Source of the DNA: Reichenbachiella sp. 5M10
GTDB lineage: Bacteria; Bacteroidota; Bacteroidia; Cytophagales; Cyclobacteriaceae
Assembly (NCBI RefSeq): GCF_002742335.1
Contig: NZ_MDGR01000007.1
Span: forward strand, 186,001 to 250,000
DNA length: 64,000 nt
Direction of reading: 5' to 3'
A program made the position numbers and the translations under genes. Of the stretch, positions 62,901-64,000 are shown piece by piece. Numbering within the stretch: the first letter of the stretch is position 1; every line of letters starts with the position of its first letter. The notes beneath the pieces are model-generated. The model saw only the letters and a program-made list of their open reading frames with translations. It had not been told where the DNA came from and made no database searches.

Positions 62901-64000
62901 TCAAGGCGATGGGAGAGCAGTTTTCATACATCGTCAACGATACCGTCAATACTTATCAAAAGGAGGCCTACCAAGCAGCCTTGAGTATCCAAGCAGGAAG
63001 TATGGGGAGCGAAGAGATTGTTTTGAGCCCGGAGCTTTACTTGGGAGAGTACAACAACCTGCTGATGACCTATGATGGTGCTGACTTGATCTTATATATC
63101 AATGGCAAAGGGGTGGATACAGTGGCTGTTTCTCATCTCGAAGATTTGTTTGAGGCGGAGGATCAGGAGATACATTTCGGAGGATTTGCGGGGATGATAG
63201 ATGAGGTGTTGCTTTGGTCGGGAGCCAAGAGCCAGCAGAGTATTGATCAAGATTACAACCGCTACTTGTCAGGAGGACAGGAAGGTTTGGTTGGGTATTG
63301 GAGAATCGATGAAAAGGTCTCTACTCATGCGTTTGATGCCTCGTATGCCTTAGACGGTACAGGCAAGAAGGCTTTCAATGGTCACCATGCGACGATAGGA
63401 CTTGCACAGTGGACGAATGTCGTGCCGGAGCAAGAGGATTTGTCCTTTACAGCCTTCACGGATGCAGACGGTAATTATTCTATTCAGTCTATCATCTATT
63501 CGGGTAGTGGCAACAACTTCAAACTGGTACCAGTTTTTGGGGCACACAGTTTTGAGCCATCCAACAAGATTCTGTATATAGGTCCATCGCAGCAGATACA
63601 AAACGAAAAGAATTTTAAGGACAACTCGTCCTTTGCTGTCACAGGTACGGTCAAGTACGATCCGAGGATTTTAGGTTATGAGTCTGCGGATGATCCAGAT
63701 GCGCCCAATTGCTATGTAGAGGGAGTCAATATATATATTGATGATCAGCCAGTGTTGGTAGATGGGCAGGTGTTGACTACTGATGCCAATGGTCGGTTTG
63801 AAATGGATGTACCGATTGGTAAGCATAGAATCAAAGTTGCCAAAAACAATCATACATTCGCAGAGGCGGTTTGGCCTCCGTCGGGTAAGTACAATTTTCA
63901 AGACAATGTCTTTGACCTGGTATTCTATGACAACACCACGCGTACCTTGATAGGCAAGGTCGTGGGAGGCGCGACAGAAGGGGAGAAAATATCTGGATCT
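59906..64000 (+). CDS. Giant exported protein with fibronectin-III and split LamG-like domains, partial
   Basis: 1,365 codons stay open from the ATG at 59906 to the window edge. A signal peptide (about 1-28, ending KAVAGG) is followed by a Cys-containing region and at least three fibronectin-III-like units (about 160-255, 265-360, 368-450). Next comes SLSFWFRLEDKSAGQTLMQV (about 615-634), the first half of a LamG-like domain. Its second half (SMGSEEIVLSPELYLGEYNN, then LLMTYDGADLILYING) appears only near residue 1032. About 380 residues with recurring D-T-L/V-Y turns lie between. A carboxypeptidase-like segment near the end has VLTTDANGRFEMDVPIGKH. Probably an extracellular adhesin or matrix protein. 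Confidence 0.85.
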   Translation, partial: MRAIFNSLAVILFILLSHWKAVAGGGVSNFNYDFCKNQVSFRVHIEEVYNGGGVCAVGSFADRTSSAEVNIVVNGTSTRIYDLVRTSSTYSWSKNSGFSASYSWHNTTDNVGCAASTGHRYHKYTDFTINLPDDKSGEGQTFKIEYKSVYNGSSKSWASGNQTAPNIPRIVGPLELEPLCDGVELEWEKPSFSCTNASFVIYRDGVYRAAVSFNTLKWKDTNVAYDNVSDHEYEVRVRHDSEVRDLGLPTSVDGNPIKNFDSSNYFESFSLSTPNFCDQSVRLQWEIDDQVDIDYFEVERDVTDAFTAPIVSTVTQTFGTITFDDPGVPVNQDFYYRVRAFDNCGNQVYTKSEYTQHIMFEGPPSKPSIVQIIPATDGTDEATVEWTYPVDGTPVDYFQVYRDGSPRSDKLPIGTTSFVDDGLSNCLQYEYMVVAGKDCFDEANSMRVEQVISFNTDLNGFDELEVSKYHYNDRVALNWIVSSDNEASEIIIYRKREGSEDNPEIVNRQDIKTSSFEDFDTEPGVLYNYGQLAISCPNYVPSKLEIASMITDVGVRSETGIINGQINYEGGNAVEGVRVLATPSDGENRGVSLDMTNNLLTIPLENEGENWFPDKEWSLSFWFRLEDKSAGQTLMQVSDGTDYLQIAPLAGGATEFHEIDYLEATERIGVADELVGYMLPSGEVQSLQDQSILGQLSGTGFVQYSKEEISAFASGDTLYHFVGGEPWMVKQDEKWYPLETQRTSLAMADSLVGYLRGDTVYEAFDSDFVLAFIDSDQLRLAKHFNISYELGQAYASIKDNQMIFANDADTKGTIIDDVVYNAAGDAMHMIVGNNVYYVYRDELNNKLVRGKRFARRLPNDTDPEVSYDVFLLDKTITEEIQKGQSLGVVNTDRTKVFDTTGSGLTQYLIDPSGILRTAEYQDTVLYVPQGAASHAVTALTLTNLSTGEEEFLFNSAKDTLYQISLKDGYLDVEDFVRDATTDEYVYYLGQTLDGERQVFKAMGEQFSYIVNDTVNTYQKEAYQAALSIQAGSMGSEEIVLSPELYLGEYNNLLMTYDGADLILYINGKGVDTVAVSHLEDLFEAEDQEIHFGGFAGMIDEVLLWSGAKSQQSIDQDYNRYLSGGQEGLVGYWRIDEKVSTHAFDASYALDGTGKKAFNGHHATIGLAQWTNVVPEQEDLSFTAFTDADGNYSIQSIIYSGSGNNFKLVPVFGAHSFEPSNKILYIGPSQQIQNEKNFKDNSSFAVTGTVKYDPRILGYESADDPDAPNCYVEGVNIYIDDQPVLVDGQVLTTDANGRFEMDVPIGKHRIKVAKNNHTFAEAVWPPSGKYNFQDNVFDLVFYDNTTRTLIGKVVGGATEGEKISGS

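Overview
The window looks like chromosomal DNA of a Bacteroidota bacterium, probably of the order Cytophagales. The evidence is a SusC-style TonB-dependent receptor with a carboxypeptidase-like N-terminal domain, promoters of the Bacteroidota type (TTTG-N19-TAnnTTTG), weak ribosome binding sites, lipoproteins with acidic residues after the Cys, a YtxJ bacillithiol-redox protein, an E1 alpha/beta fusion, and the Bacteroidota families DUF4374, DUF4230 and DUF2480. No genus can be assigned from sequence reading alone.

Layout. 1-5.2 kb: a minus-strand operon of TonB receptor, DUF4374 lipoprotein and PepSY membrane protein, which resembles the XusABC xenosiderophore-uptake module, followed by a DUF4230 protein. 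5.26-6.68 kb: an ISAon1-type (ISL3-like) insertion sequence whose transposase is split across a T-TTT-TTA slippery site, then two tandem tRNA-Glu genes. 7-9.8 kb: a GNAT-like protein, an ECF sigma factor with an overlapping membrane partner, and YtxJ. 9.8-11.2 kb: an exported basic protein built from about thirteen 18-residue repeats. 11.3-15.8 kb: the E1 alpha/beta fusion, an M16 peptidase and two thioredoxin-fold proteins.

15.8-16.1 kb is a non-coding stretch with three perfect DnaA boxes and an AT-only inverted repeat. It lies about 4 kb from rpmH-rnpA, and the prevailing gene direction changes here, so it is a candidate oriC. After a ClC channel and an M61 peptidase (minus strand), a plus-strand run follows: rpmH, rnpA, S41 protease, tsaB, DUF2480, scpA, flippase. 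It is interrupted only by ndk on the minus strand and continues with nrnA, three FKBP-type lipoproteins and rdgB.

30-36.4 kb is mostly minus strand: a nucleoside deaminase, a cupin flanked by two EcsC paralogues, lysS and a DUF1254 protein. 36.4-47.1 kb is an accessory-looking region, AT-richer in parts, with long spacers, decayed gene remnants, stress or detoxification enzymes (peroxiredoxin-like, epoxide hydrolase, SDR, alpha/beta hydrolase) and their regulators (WYL, Crp/Fnr, TetR). Palindromic operators are visible beside the last two regulators. 47.2-57.8 kb: an outer-membrane protein, DUF1697, a LytS/LytTR two-component pair, M1 and M61 peptidases and a PIN-PhoH ATPase. 57.8-64 kb: a 7TM-DISM sensor with a C-terminal HTH, facing a very large exported protein (more than 1,365 residues, running off the window). 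This protein has fibronectin-III domains and a LamG-type domain that appears to be split by a long insertion of unknown fold.
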